Below are positions 36,480-44,794 of a stretch of 64,000 bases of DNA, in pieces. This DNA comes from Granulosicoccaceae bacterium. Its GTDB lineage: Bacteria; Pseudomonadota; Gammaproteobacteria; Granulosicoccales; Granulosicoccaceae. The position numbers were made by a program, and so were the translations under genes. Below the pieces are notes generated by a model, which searched no databases, was not told where the DNA came from, and saw only the letters and a program-made list of their open reading frames with translations. The stretch is from the NCBI GenBank assembly GCA_020629835.1, contig JAHDCO010000005.1:92415-156414 (forward strand). The letters are read 5' to 3'. Position 1 is the stretch's first letter. Each line of letters opens with the position of its first letter.

Positions 36480-39400
36480 CACCGAATACGCTAGGGCATG
36501 ACTACCGATTAACGGTAGAAAAAATTGGCAAACGCATTGGGTTGATACAACCTCTGGTCATCATCGATCGCGTCGAACTGAATGGATTCGAATACGCAGA
36601 ACTTAACGATGAAAGACTACCTGGCGACCTTAACCACTATACGTTTTCCAGATTACCCTGGAACAGTTACTGGGCTCAGCAAAACACGCATTTTGTTATA
36701 AAAAGCGGATTCTCCATACCGGATACGTGGGAACAACCTGCGCTGTTTTTTCCACTGGGCGCTGCCGGGGACATCTTCTCGCACCCCGAAGCGTTGATGT
36801 ACCTGGATGGTGAACCGGTAGCTGCCGCCGACAGACACCATCAATTAATACCGCTGGACGCAAAGTTCGCCAACAACGAGCAGCACAGCATACTGCTGCA
36901 TGGCTGGACAGGATTAAACGGCTGGCCACCTGAACCAGGTAACCAAAGTCGTTTGTTTATCAAAACCTGCTACGCGGTTAACGTCGATACCGAACTTCAA
37001 GAGCTTATTGCACTGTCTGAGGTATGTTTGGATCAGGCAACGAATCTGTCGCAGGATCAATTTGAGCGTCATCATATTTTAAATGCTCTGGATGAAGCGT
37101 TTCATTGCCTGGATACCAGAGACCCCATAGGCGGAGCATTTCGAGCGTCTGTCGCGTCAAGCCTTGCTGGGTTAAGGGCAAATCTCAAACGCATAAGACA
37201 TACGCCACCGGTAACCTTGCATGCCATCGGCCATGCTCACATGGACATCGCCTATCTGTGGCCCATTGCCCAGGTCCGTCAAAAGAACGCACGCACGGCC
37301 TGCAACGTCCTGCAGCTGATGGAACGTGATGAGTCATTTACGTTCTCTCACAGTCAGCCGCAACTGTACGATTGGTTAAAGGACGACTTTCCAGATGTGT
37401 ATCAAAAAGTCGTGAGCTATATCCAAAGCGGTCAATGGGAAATGCTGGGGGGTATGTGGGTAGAGCCGGACATGAACTTGCCGGGATCAGAAGCACTGGT
37501 AAGACAATGTTTGTTGGCTCGGCAATGGTGCGATGAGCATTTGCAGCAGCCAGGCACACCGGTACTGTGGTTACCCGACACCTTTGGCTTCCCAGCCAGT
37601 GTTCCTCAGGTATTGAAGCAAGCCGGCATAGACACCTTGATTACCAACAAGCTGAATTGGAATCAATACAACCGCATGCCTGCCACCAGTACGCATTGGC
37701 AGGGTATCGACGGCACTCGTATCAAGGCACACATGCTAACAACGCCTCGCGGGGTTCAGCATTTACCATTCCCTACCAACTACAAATCGGATTTAACTGC
37801 GGGTGAAGTTAACGGTACCTGGCGCGAAAGCCGGGTGAAAAACAGCGTTTCTGATCTGTTGATTTGCTACGGCTACGGAGATGGTGGCGGTGGTCCCAAT
37901 GCAGAACTAGCCAGCAAAGCGAGACTTTGGCAGGAAATTCCTGCAGCCCCCAATTTCACTCGTACGACAGTCCAACAATTTTTATCCCATACCGAGACGG
38001 AACAGGCTGCACTACCAACCTGGTCTGGAGAACTGTATTTAGAGGGTCACCGAGGCACCTTGACCAGTCAAGGCTGGATTAAAAAAGCTAACCGAAATAA
38101 CGAAGGGCTACTGCATACAGCTGAGTGGCTTAATGCGTTAGCTGAGGTCGCCGGTGCCAGCACCGCTCCGTTGACTGATGCGTGGCGAAAGCTCTGTTTG
38201 AACCAATTCCATGATGTCATCACCGGTGCGGCCATTACGGAGGTATTCGAAGAAGCTCGACAAGACCATGCTTTTATAGAAGCTGAAGCACGGTCGGCTA
38301 TGCAACGGGCAGCGCTGTCATTGACCGAACTGGAAAACACCCACATAACCGGTCAATTTGTCAGTCAGGCCGTACCCCTAACCACCAGTCAGCATCAGGG
38401 CCAGCACACGCATCAGGGCAGTATCAAAACATCCACAACCATTGATGATCCTGGGTTCACAGGCACCCACCACGTTCTGGCTAACTCCGCGCCACTACCG
38501 GTAAACCGATATGTGGTTTTGCCTGCGTTAAGCCACGGTGCATATCAAGATTCGAATACCGGTCACGCGTTAGCGTCTCAGCCCATCGAAGAGGGTGTTC
38601 TGGTTGCACTACCTGAGGTTCCAGGGTACTCACTTACCAGCGTCCGTGCCGCTGAAGTATCAGAACCACCTGTCGGAAACCCGGTAAAGATCACCATTCA
38701 TCAGCGACAGGGTGAGGCAGCCGACTCCACCGCAACAAATCGCAGTGATGACACGGTTGTTGATATCTCCAATCAGTGGTTATCGCTAATAATTAATAAC
38801 GCCGGTCAGATCATTAGCCTGTTTGATAAACCCTATCAGCGCGAACTGATACCCCCAGAACAAGTGGGTAACGAATTAATAACCTACGAAGACCGACCGG
38901 TAAGTTGGGACGCCTGGGACATCGACAGCTTCTATCAGGACAGACCCGACCCTATGCGCGTTGCAGCACCTGTAAAAGTCCTGGAAGAAGGTCCATTACG
39001 TGCCGTTATTCAAACCACCTTAAAGTGGCAGAACAGCACGGTTTACCAAACGATTGCGGTTCATCACCATACGCGCCGAATCGACTTCCATACACGTATC
39101 GACTGGCATGACACGCACACACTGCTGAAAGCACACTTCCCACTGGCTATTCACTCCGATCATGCAACCTACGATATCCAATGGGGTCATATCACTCGAC
39201 CAACACACCAGAACACCGCATGGGATGCAGCAAAATTTGAAGTGTGCGCGCATAAGTGGGCTGACCTAAGCGAATACGGCTATGGTGTTGCGCTGCTAAA
39301 TAACGGTAAATACGGGCACAGTGCCGATGGCAATGGTCTGAGCTTATCGCTATTAAAATCACCGACCATGCCAGACCCTACGTCTGATCAGGGGATTCAA

Positions 39401-39793
39401 ACCTTTACCTACAGCTTATTACCGCACCCGGGTAATTGGCGTGATGATGTACCCGCTGAAGCCTATGCCTTGAATCTACCCCTGCAGCATTTCAAGCTCA
39501 TCGGTGAGAAACTCAACGCGATAGCGTGCAAGCCAATCCTGCAAACCGAGCAACCCAACGTGGTGATCGAAACCATCAAACCCGCCGAGCAAGGTGACGG
39601 CCTGATCGTTCGGTTATATGAAGCCTTTGGCGCCACGGGAACCGCAACGTTTAGCGTCGCGCCTTACGTTCATACCGTAGAAGAGTCCAGTCTGTTAGAA
39701 GACAGTCGAACCCTGATTGGGTTGATCAACCATACGATTTCGCTGAATTTCAGGCCCCATCAAATCAGAACCTTGCGGCTATCATTCAACTAA
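36476..39793 (+). CDS. GH38 alpha-mannosidase
   Basis: A 1105-residue cytoplasmic (no signal peptide) retaining alpha-mannosidase. The zinc and substrate motif is HAIGHAHMDIAYLWP (about 251-265), the nucleophile Asp lies in VLWLPDTFGFPASVPQVL, and the helical-domain His is in LNQFHDVITGAA. The C-terminal half carries the beta-sandwich domains of the family. GTG 36476 overlaps the ATPase stop, so it is translated with the importer. It would cleave alpha-mannosides after import, making the operon a mannoside-scavenging system. Its 3' end overlaps the convergent copper-oxidase gene by 12 bp. Confidence 0.92.
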   Translation: MTPNTLGHDYRLTVEKIGKRIGLIQPLVIIDRVELNGFEYAELNDERLPGDLNHYTFSRLPWNSYWAQQNTHFVIKSGFSIPDTWEQPALFFPLGAAGDIFSHPEALMYLDGEPVAAADRHHQLIPLDAKFANNEQHSILLHGWTGLNGWPPEPGNQSRLFIKTCYAVNVDTELQELIALSEVCLDQATNLSQDQFERHHILNALDEAFHCLDTRDPIGGAFRASVASSLAGLRANLKRIRHTPPVTLHAIGHAHMDIAYLWPIAQVRQKNARTACNVLQLMERDESFTFSHSQPQLYDWLKDDFPDVYQKVVSYIQSGQWEMLGGMWVEPDMNLPGSEALVRQCLLARQWCDEHLQQPGTPVLWLPDTFGFPASVPQVLKQAGIDTLITNKLNWNQYNRMPATSTHWQGIDGTRIKAHMLTTPRGVQHLPFPTNYKSDLTAGEVNGTWRESRVKNSVSDLLICYGYGDGGGGPNAELASKARLWQEIPAAPNFTRTTVQQFLSHTETEQAALPTWSGELYLEGHRGTLTSQGWIKKANRNNEGLLHTAEWLNALAEVAGASTAPLTDAWRKLCLNQFHDVITGAAITEVFEEARQDHAFIEAEARSAMQRAALSLTELENTHITGQFVSQAVPLTTSQHQGQHTHQGSIKTSTTIDDPGFTGTHHVLANSAPLPVNRYVVLPALSHGAYQDSNTGHALASQPIEEGVLVALPEVPGYSLTSVRAAEVSEPPVGNPVKITIHQRQGEAADSTATNRSDDTVVDISNQWLSLIINNAGQIISLFDKPYQRELIPPEQVGNELITYEDRPVSWDAWDIDSFYQDRPDPMRVAAPVKVLEEGPLRAVIQTTLKWQNSTVYQTIAVHHHTRRIDFHTRIDWHDTHTLLKAHFPLAIHSDHATYDIQWGHITRPTHQNTAWDAAKFEVCAHKWADLSEYGYGVALLNNGKYGHSADGNGLSLSLLKSPTMPDPTSDQGIQTFTYSLLPHPGNWRDDVPAEAYALNLPLQHFKLIGEKLNAIACKPILQTEQPNVVIETIKPAEQGDGLIVRLYEAFGATGTATFSVAPYVHTVEESSLLEDSRTLIGLINHTISLNFRPHQIRTLRLSFN

Positions 39794-42700
39794 GACGACC
39801 GAACAGTCATCGTAGACTGCCCGATCTTCTGAGTACAGAGTGACCGCCCCTATGCGCCCCTCAACCGGTGCAAATAGACGCGAAACATAGGTTTGATAAA
39901 AATTTCTGCCGACCGGTAAATGATCACTCGTTAAGGTCGTGTAGGAGGGATCCATCAAAGACAGTGACACACTGGAGTACGCTCTACCTTCTGACTTGGC
40001 AACACACGACACCTCATAATGCCGGCCTGGTGTCACTGGAAACTCCTGGTATAAACAGCCTGCACCTTCCACTGCTAAGGCCCCGTTGCCGTTGGCGGCA
40101 TCTGCGCTACCTTGTGTCAGATTGGCTAATGAGCAATCTGTCCAACTGTCTTTGCCAGCTTCAAATGTGCCGTTGGTCAGCAGGTTTTCGGTGTCGGTAA
40201 CGGGCGGTTCAGGCGGTACCGCTGGGGTATTAGCGTTGGACGACAGTACGCAACGATCAAAGTGAGCCGCTCCTTCACTGTACAGAGTGGCACTGCCGTA
40301 AACCGCATTCGCCGGAGCTGTCACACTCACATTGACGGTTTCAAACTCAATCGATTTAATTAGCGCGGTTTGTGTTGCTAATTCCTGAAAGTTAGCGTCT
40401 AGCATCGGTAGAGACAAACTGGTGTAGTCCACGGTATTACCACGTGCATCGCACGATAGGGTATAGGTGTCGCCCGGCTGTACGAAGACCTCTTGATACA
40501 AGCAACCTCCGTCGCTCACTTTCATGGAGTGGTTACCTTCACTACTTAAAGTACTCGAGCTGGTCGCGTCTGCGGCTGCACAATCGGCCCAACCCTCTTT
40601 TTCTAACTCAAAACCGCCATTGGTCAATAGAGTGTTATCGGGTAGGGGTGGCGTGGTCGGAGGTGGAGCTACCGGTGTTTCTGGTGCTGGCTCGTCGCTT
40701 AAATTCAGCATTCGCGCAATTGACGGTGTACCGTTACGGTTATGAACGAACAAGCGATAAAAACCCGGTGGCGCTACATTGCCCGAGGCCGGCATCGTTA
40801 CCGCTAAGCGATTTCCATCCAGAGAAAAGTCCAAATTAAGAAACCGCTGATCCATGTCAAAGCCATGTGTGACCGATCCTGTTTTAATTAACGTGATTTT
40901 TTCGATTTCATTGTCTTCAGATGTATTGATGGTGACAACTTGACCCCAAGCCGCTTGTTCGGGTGCCGAGGTAATCGTTGGACGATCTGCCAAAGCACCA
41001 TTGTCATCAAATAAATAAGGGGGTGAGTAAATCTCCGCGTTTCTATTGTTTAGCGGGCCAGGGGAACCACCACCGGCTAACAACACTCGACCATCCATCA
41101 ACAGGACTGCGCTTGAGTGATACAACCTGGGTAGCTCAGTAGTGGATAGTTGCGACCACTGTTCGCTACCTGGGTCCCAGACTTCAGCGCCCAACGATGC
41201 GGTTACCGCATCGTTCAAAGCGTAGCTACCACCTACCATCAACAGTTTGCCATCAGCCATAATGACCGACGTCGCCCACGCGCGTCGCGGCTCAGCTAAG
41301 GTTTCGCTTAACGTGATATCTGGCTCCCCGGACGTTAAATCGATAATCAAAGAGCCCAAACCATGGTTAGAAATCCCACCGGCCAACAGTATCTTGCCCG
41401 GTTCGTACATCGCACCCGTTGTCGATGCACCAAATACATAGCCCGGTAACTGCCCCAGGTGGGTCACGCTGCCTTCGCCTTCGGTAGACATCATCCACAT
41501 AGGTCTACCTGTTATCCCAAAAACACGTCCATCAGGAATGACAAACTGGCGCGGATAGAAATGCCCATAGCGACTCATATCAGCGCCGGGCAGGGCACGC
41601 CATTCTCCCGTGTCCGGTGAATAGATCTCTGGGATGGTGACTTTTTGGTAGTTGCTATCTCGACCCGCATTAACCAACACATCACCGTTGGGTAACGTGG
41701 TAGACGTGGGGTACCACCGCTCATTAAGCATGGATGTGGCTGGACTAACCGAATCGCTGCCCGCATTCAACATGATGGCATCGCGAATACCCGCGTTCGT
41801 GCGCCCCAACGGGCGAGCATCACCGCCGGACATCAGCACGTCTCCACTTTCGGGTAAAAGCGTGGCCGCACTGCAAAAAGAATCGACTTGTGCAACACCC
41901 AGAATGTTCGTGTGCGAGCTTTGATCTAACCCCAGGTTGGGATCCCATACGTTGTAGTCCATCGCACCTTGTAAACCACTTCCACCGGTTCCATAGGTAA
42001 GCAGACGGCCATCGGATAACATGACCGAATGAATAGCGACGTGTGGCCAATCCATACGACTTGACCACCGTCCGGCATGCACTGGGTTTTCAAAGCAGGT
42101 TAAACCAAGTCGTTCAATAGAGGTTTGCGCGTACCCGAATAAACCAGTGGCAATGGCTCGGTTAGCGCATTGCAGGCGGGTTGAAGGTTCGTCTGCCTGC
42201 AGTGAGCCCGACGCGTTTAAGGCAATGCGCGTTGACTGTGTGTTGGGCCCTGTACTTTGGTTACTGTCTAGCGCTGTACAGTGCACCTGCAAGTAGGTTG
42301 GGTAGTCTTTTTTGAAATCTCCGGTTATGCCCACTACCGCTTGATTTGCCGCACACACCTGACGAAACGGCTTGCGTGTATTGGTCCCTGCACCTGTGGC
42401 ATTGGTGGTCGGTTCTGATGACCAGCGACCATCAGCATCGGCTGCAACGCATACCGGATTTACCTTATCGATGCGGGCGGTGAAGTGGCCTTCAATGCCC
42501 ACCAGTACCTGGCCAGGGTGGCAGGCTAATTCAAACGGGGTTCCGCGTTTGGATCCCACCGCACCGGAGCGTGTATGGATGCGCCCATTCGGCGGGAGGG
42601 CAAACCCAAGTGAAGGATCGGGTTCGCTGGCAACGATGACTTCGCGATCCATCGCATCAAAGTCAAAGTCTTCATACGCGTCGTTCGAGGACGTCCCGTT

Positions 42701-42805
42701 GATTACCACGCCGGTGTCAGAATGACAGGCCGTTAACAGCAGTGCAGCGAACAACGACACAACCTTGACGTTGGAAGAGTTTTTTCGAAAAGCGTTACAT
42801 ATCAT
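39782..42805 (-). CDS. Lipoprotein copper-radical oxidase (galactose/glyoxal oxidase family)
   Basis: A 1007-residue lipoprotein; signal peptide with lipobox LLTAC at C27. After an N-terminal Cys-rich region (about 75-240), a kelch propeller and a C-terminal E-set domain (to about 701) carry the complete copper-radical site: C311 (SFCSAATLL) to crosslink Y365 (ERWYPTSTTLP), axial Y562-H563 (RLYHSSAVLL) and H647 (SVTHGFDMDQR). The H563-H647 spacing is 84, against 85 in galactose oxidase. A Pro-rich linker and two related jelly-roll-like domains (about 725-850 and 870-1007) probably bind glycan. Such enzymes oxidise primary alcohols or aldehydes to give H2O2. Substrate unknown. Confidence 0.88.
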   Translation of the reverse strand: MICNAFRKNSSNVKVVSLFAALLLTACHSDTGVVINGTSSNDAYEDFDFDAMDREVIVASEPDPSLGFALPPNGRIHTRSGAVGSKRGTPFELACHPGQVLVGIEGHFTARIDKVNPVCVAADADGRWSSEPTTNATGAGTNTRKPFRQVCAANQAVVGITGDFKKDYPTYLQVHCTALDSNQSTGPNTQSTRIALNASGSLQADEPSTRLQCANRAIATGLFGYAQTSIERLGLTCFENPVHAGRWSSRMDWPHVAIHSVMLSDGRLLTYGTGGSGLQGAMDYNVWDPNLGLDQSSHTNILGVAQVDSFCSAATLLPESGDVLMSGGDARPLGRTNAGIRDAIMLNAGSDSVSPATSMLNERWYPTSTTLPNGDVLVNAGRDSNYQKVTIPEIYSPDTGEWRALPGADMSRYGHFYPRQFVIPDGRVFGITGRPMWMMSTEGEGSVTHLGQLPGYVFGASTTGAMYEPGKILLAGGISNHGLGSLIIDLTSGEPDITLSETLAEPRRAWATSVIMADGKLLMVGGSYALNDAVTASLGAEVWDPGSEQWSQLSTTELPRLYHSSAVLLMDGRVLLAGGGSPGPLNNRNAEIYSPPYLFDDNGALADRPTITSAPEQAAWGQVVTINTSEDNEIEKITLIKTGSVTHGFDMDQRFLNLDFSLDGNRLAVTMPASGNVAPPGFYRLFVHNRNGTPSIARMLNLSDEPAPETPVAPPPTTPPLPDNTLLTNGGFELEKEGWADCAAADATSSSTLSSEGNHSMKVSDGGCLYQEVFVQPGDTYTLSCDARGNTVDYTSLSLPMLDANFQELATQTALIKSIEFETVNVSVTAPANAVYGSATLYSEGAAHFDRCVLSSNANTPAVPPEPPVTDTENLLTNGTFEAGKDSWTDCSLANLTQGSADAANGNGALAVEGAGCLYQEFPVTPGRHYEVSCVAKSEGRAYSSVSLSLMDPSYTTLTSDHLPVGRNFYQTYVSRLFAPVEGRIGAVTLYSEDRAVYDDCSVVLVE

Positions 42806-42874
42806 GCCTGGAAGGTACTCACCTGTTTGATGATGGTGGTCTACCTGCCAGGCACAAACGCAAAACGGCTCGCC

Positions 42875-42897
42875 ATTGGTAGGTAGTACCTACCAAT
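42875..42897. promoter_or_regulatory. Perfect 23-bp palindrome upstream of the copper oxidase gene
   Basis: Arms ATTGGTAGGTA (42875-42885) and TACCTACCAAT (42887-42897) are exact complements around a single central G. It lies 70 bp upstream of the copper-oxidase start and about 65 bp after the dadA-like stop. With a one-base centre it cannot form a tight hairpin loop without losing pairs, and no T-run follows, so an operator for a dimeric regulator is the better reading. Confidence 0.6.
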
Positions 42898-42961
42898 AGG
42901 CAAGCTTTATTCCAATCGCTACGGTACCGGGGCTACTAAAAAGTTGAGTCCAATCAGTCGA

Positions 42962-44206
42962 TTAACTCGCCTGTTGCCATCGTGGCATGGACGCCTCAAC
43001 CGATTGACCTATCATGTCCGCCGTGGCCGCTGACAGTGTCCAACCTAAATGGCCGTGACCGGTGTTGTAAAACACGCCAGGGTGCTTACCCGCGCCTACA
43101 CGAGGCATCATGTTGGGCATCATCGGGCGCAAGCCCGCCCATGGAATGACACGGTCAGTATTAACCGCCGGAAATAACTGTCGGCACCACTGCGTTAACG
43201 GTCGAATTCTGTTGTCGCGGATGTCGTAATTGGCCCCATTGAATTCCGCCGTGCCTGCAATTCGAAATCGACCCGGACCTAATCGGCTGGTTACTATTTT
43301 TGCATCATCATCCAACAGGCTCACCCAGGGTGCCGCCTGTTGTGCTTCCTCATCATCGAGTTCTACGGTGATGGAGTAGCCTTTGACCGGGTAAATGTTT
43401 ACACGATCTCCCAATTGCTTAGCGAAACGCCGACTTTCAATGCCTGCGCACACGACGACTCCATTAAAATGTTGAGTGTCTGAACTGTCATCGCCATTCA
43501 GGCCGTGGCTCACTGATACACCGGCACTGGTGCGCTTTAGCGTGTGTACATTGGCATCAAATACAAATTGAGCCCCCTTGCGCATGCACGCGTTTGCGAG
43601 CCCCCGTGTGTATTTATGGATATCCCCGGTTGAGTCGCTGTCGGTGTAATAGCCAGCGTAGAAAGAGCCCTGTAACGCAGGCTCAATGGCTCGCATCTCA
43701 TCGGCTGTCACGGCTTGCCGATGTAAACCGCCCTTGGCTAATAAGTCGTTTACCCGGGTGGCGTGATCAAAGCCTTTTTTATCACTGTAAACGTGCAGAA
43801 TGCCGCGCATCTCCTGGTCAAAATCAATCCCTTCTTTTTCCGCCCAACCGAACAAATGCGCTCTGGCTGCAATAGCAAGTCGAGCTGTTTCAATGGTGTT
43901 GCTTTCGTAACGCGGGATGTTACTGACAAACTCCGCCATCCACGAATACTTGTGCCAGTCGGGCATCGGGTTTACTAACAACGGGGCATCTTTTTTCAGC
44001 ATCCATTTGATGCCTTTTAATACGGTGGCCGCCTGGGTCCAAACTTCTGCATTTGAAGCGGAAAGCTGACCGCCATTGGCAAATGAGGTTTGCATAGCGG
44101 CGTATCGGTTTTTGTCGTAAACCGTCACGGCGAAACCGCGATTTAAAAGGGCGTAAGCCGTGGTGACACCGGTAATACCGGCACCAATAATGGCGAGATG
44201 CTGCAT
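42962..44206 (-). CDS. DadA-like FAD-dependent D-amino acid dehydrogenase / glycine oxidase
   Basis: A 414-residue flavoprotein of the DAO family. The N-terminal FAD motif is AIIGAGITGVTTAYAL; NGGQLSASNAEVW follows as in DadA, and the C-terminal GHLGWTLSAATADMIGQS closes the flavin site. DadA oxidatively deaminates D-amino acids and passes electrons to the respiratory chain. The tandem glycine riboswitch in its leader suggests glycine, or an N-substituted glycine, is the physiological cue and perhaps the substrate. ATG 44206 has GGAG 8 bases upstream; a longer frame extends into the leader hairpin and is unlikely. Confidence 0.88.
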   Translation of the reverse strand: MQHLAIIGAGITGVTTAYALLNRGFAVTVYDKNRYAAMQTSFANGGQLSASNAEVWTQAATVLKGIKWMLKKDAPLLVNPMPDWHKYSWMAEFVSNIPRYESNTIETARLAIAARAHLFGWAEKEGIDFDQEMRGILHVYSDKKGFDHATRVNDLLAKGGLHRQAVTADEMRAIEPALQGSFYAGYYTDSDSTGDIHKYTRGLANACMRKGAQFVFDANVHTLKRTSAGVSVSHGLNGDDSSDTQHFNGVVVCAGIESRRFAKQLGDRVNIYPVKGYSITVELDDEEAQQAAPWVSLLDDDAKIVTSRLGPGRFRIAGTAEFNGANYDIRDNRIRPLTQWCRQLFPAVNTDRVIPWAGLRPMMPNMMPRVGAGKHPGVFYNTGHGHLGWTLSAATADMIGQSVEASMPRWQQAS

Positions 44207-44234
44207 GAGACTGACTCCAAAACGATTAAGAATT

Positions 44235-44257
44235 GCGCAAAGCACGAGTGCTTGCGC
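44235..44257 (-). promoter_or_regulatory. Hairpin in dadA-like leader (expression-platform candidate)
   Basis: On the minus strand GCGCAAGCAC (44257-44248), loop TC and GTGCTTTGCGC (44245-44235) form a stem with one bulged T, between the second glycine aptamer and the ribosome-binding site. The following AATTCTTAATCGTTTT is only weakly T-rich, so it may act at the translation or termination level. Confidence 0.5.
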
Positions 44258-44273
44258 TGCTTTCCCATCTGTC

Positions 44274-44502
44274 TTGGAACCTGAGAGCGTGGGCCGATAA
44301 CCTTGCAGGCTAACCGCTTACCCCTTCGGTGGACAAACCAATTGGAATTACAACCGTAGTTCCTATTGGGTTTGCCTCTCTCCAGATGTCTACAACAAGC
44401 TGTGGTCCGGGTGCCTGAGAGTTTACTGGGCGTTGCTCCTTCGGCGTCAACTGATGTGGTGGGCCAAGCGGGCCGCATCACGTCTGTTGAACTCTCCCAC
44501 AG
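44274..44502 (-). ncRNA. Tandem glycine riboswitch (gcvT type)
   Basis: Two consecutive glycine aptamers read on the minus strand. Aptamer 1 (about 44502-44409): GGGAGAGTTC, then GCCGAAGGAGCAA, closing with AACTCTCAGG. Aptamer 2 (about 44388-44274): CTGGAGAGAGGC, then CACCGAAGGGGTAAG, closing with GCTCTCAGG. The spacing and the paired GGAGAG/CTCTCAGG and CCGAAGG elements match the cooperative tandem glycine riboswitch. It lies 70 bp upstream of the DadA-like gene, an uncommon target; known targets are gcv operons and sodium:amino acid symporters. The rest of the 44207-44794 gap holds presumed promoters of dadA and tex. Confidence 0.93.
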
Positions 44503-44794
44503 CTTGCGAACACCAGCGGCTTTTTATCTTGCCTCTGCTGTTCCAACCTGCACATGGTGCACTAAACGCCGGTGCACCACAAGCAAAGATTTGACGCTTC
44601 GCACTGATGATATCGACGGCCAAAATTGGCGTTTTCAGTCATCAACGCAGAAGAATTAGCACGGATAGAAGTCACTCACACCCAGTTGACGCCGTGGTTC
44701 ACTATTTGGTTATTACTCGTGCATTTGACTGCACGCTCTAAGCTTGGTGATAGGATACGACGCCCTCAAAAACCAATAGCAGATCACACTCTTT

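Noticed and set aside
40444..40839. 131-residue plus-strand open frame
   Set aside because: Antisense to the copper-radical oxidase gene; Arg/Ser-rich shadow composition.
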